A DNA stretch of 6,030 nt. It comes from Candidatus Aminicenantota bacterium (lineage in GTDB: Bacteria; Acidobacteriota; Aminicenantia; Aminicenantales; Aminicenantaceae). The stretch is from assembly GCA_030615975.1 (NCBI GenBank), contig JAUWYH010000101.1, positions 1 through 6,030 of the forward strand, given 5' to 3'. Below are positions 5,923-6,030 of the stretch, in pieces. A model generated the notes under the pieces. The model made no database searches. It saw only the letters and a list, made by a program, of their open reading frames with translations, and was not told where the DNA came from. Positions within the stretch are counted from its first letter, which is position 1; every line of letters starts with the position of its first letter. A program made the translations under genes and the position numbers.

Positions 5923-6030
5923 ATGAAGAATAAATACACCACTCAAAAAGAAGTCCATATTTCAGGGATAGGAATCCACTCCGGAAAACATGTGGATCTT
6001 CGATTAAGGCCTTCCTCTTTGGGAAAAATA
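5923..6030 (+). CDS. lpxC: LpxC, UDP-3-O-acyl-N-acetylglucosamine deacetylase, 3' end cut off by the window
   Basis: LpxC is the zinc-dependent deacetylase that makes the committed step of lipid A synthesis in the cytoplasm. Only the first 36 codons are visible. They read KEVHISGIGIHSGKHVDL and then RLRPSS, matching the N-terminal LpxC signature (S/T-GIGLHSGK followed by LRPA). The zinc ligands lie beyond the right edge. The start is the ATG at 5923; no in-frame ATG exists between it and the TAA at 5866. AAGGG (5906-5910) is 12 nt upstream, longer than ideal for a ribosome binding site. The gene diverges from dnaG. The match is short but distinctive; a bifunctional LpxC-FabZ fusion cannot be excluded from this fragment. 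Confidence 0.88.
   Translation, partial: MKNKYTTQKEVHISGIGIHSGKHVDLRLRPSSLGKI

Noticed and set aside
1..6030. CRISPR array, insertion sequence, toxin-antitoxin, defence or phage module
   Set aside because: There are no regularly spaced repeats, no transposase or integrase frames and no small paired genes. All sizeable non-shadow frames belong to core housekeeping families.

Overview
The window is a stretch of core bacterial chromosome, not an accessory island. lpxC at the right edge points to a Gram-negative that makes lipid A. The DNA is AT-rich, three genes start with non-ATG or weakly signalled codons (rpoD TTG, zinc-ribbon gene GTG, dnaG ATG without a clear Shine-Dalgarno), and the tRNA gene does not encode its CCA tail. 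Together these argue against an enterobacterium, but I cannot name the phylum from sequence alone. A lineage near Acidobacteriota/Aminicenantes or one of the deltaproteobacterial groups is only a guess.

Layout, left to right. (1) The 3' two thirds of a long-chain acyl-CoA synthetase on the + strand (2-1243), cut by the left edge just at its ATP-binding signature. (2) A 132-bp convergent gap. (3) On the - strand, a transcription unit made of a tRNA with anticodon CAU (2111-2182, probably tRNA-Ile2) followed 21 nt later by a C4 zinc-ribbon/coiled-coil protein (1376-2089). A near-consensus promoter sits directly before the tRNA. (4) Upstream of that, also on the - strand, the macromolecular-synthesis pair dnaG (3964-5739) and rpoD (2328-3950), separated by 13 nt and driven by a near-consensus promoter (5777-5805). 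(5) A divergent intergenic region, then the first 36 codons of lpxC on the + strand (5923 to the edge).

How the parts relate. DnaG makes primers for replication and RpoD is the housekeeping sigma factor. Their coupling is the classic macromolecular-synthesis operon, here without rpsU in front. The RpoD encoded here keeps the residues that read TTGACA and TATAAT boxes, and the promoters visible in the same window are of exactly that type. lpxC (lipid A) diverges from dnaG, so envelope and replication/transcription genes share one intergenic control region, which contains an inverted repeat around the lpxC -10 box.

I found no mobile element, CRISPR array, defence system or clearly novel system. 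The points most worth checking are the tRNA promoter placement that would give almost no 5' leader, the tRNA-mRNA dicistron, and the inverted repeat in front of lpxC.
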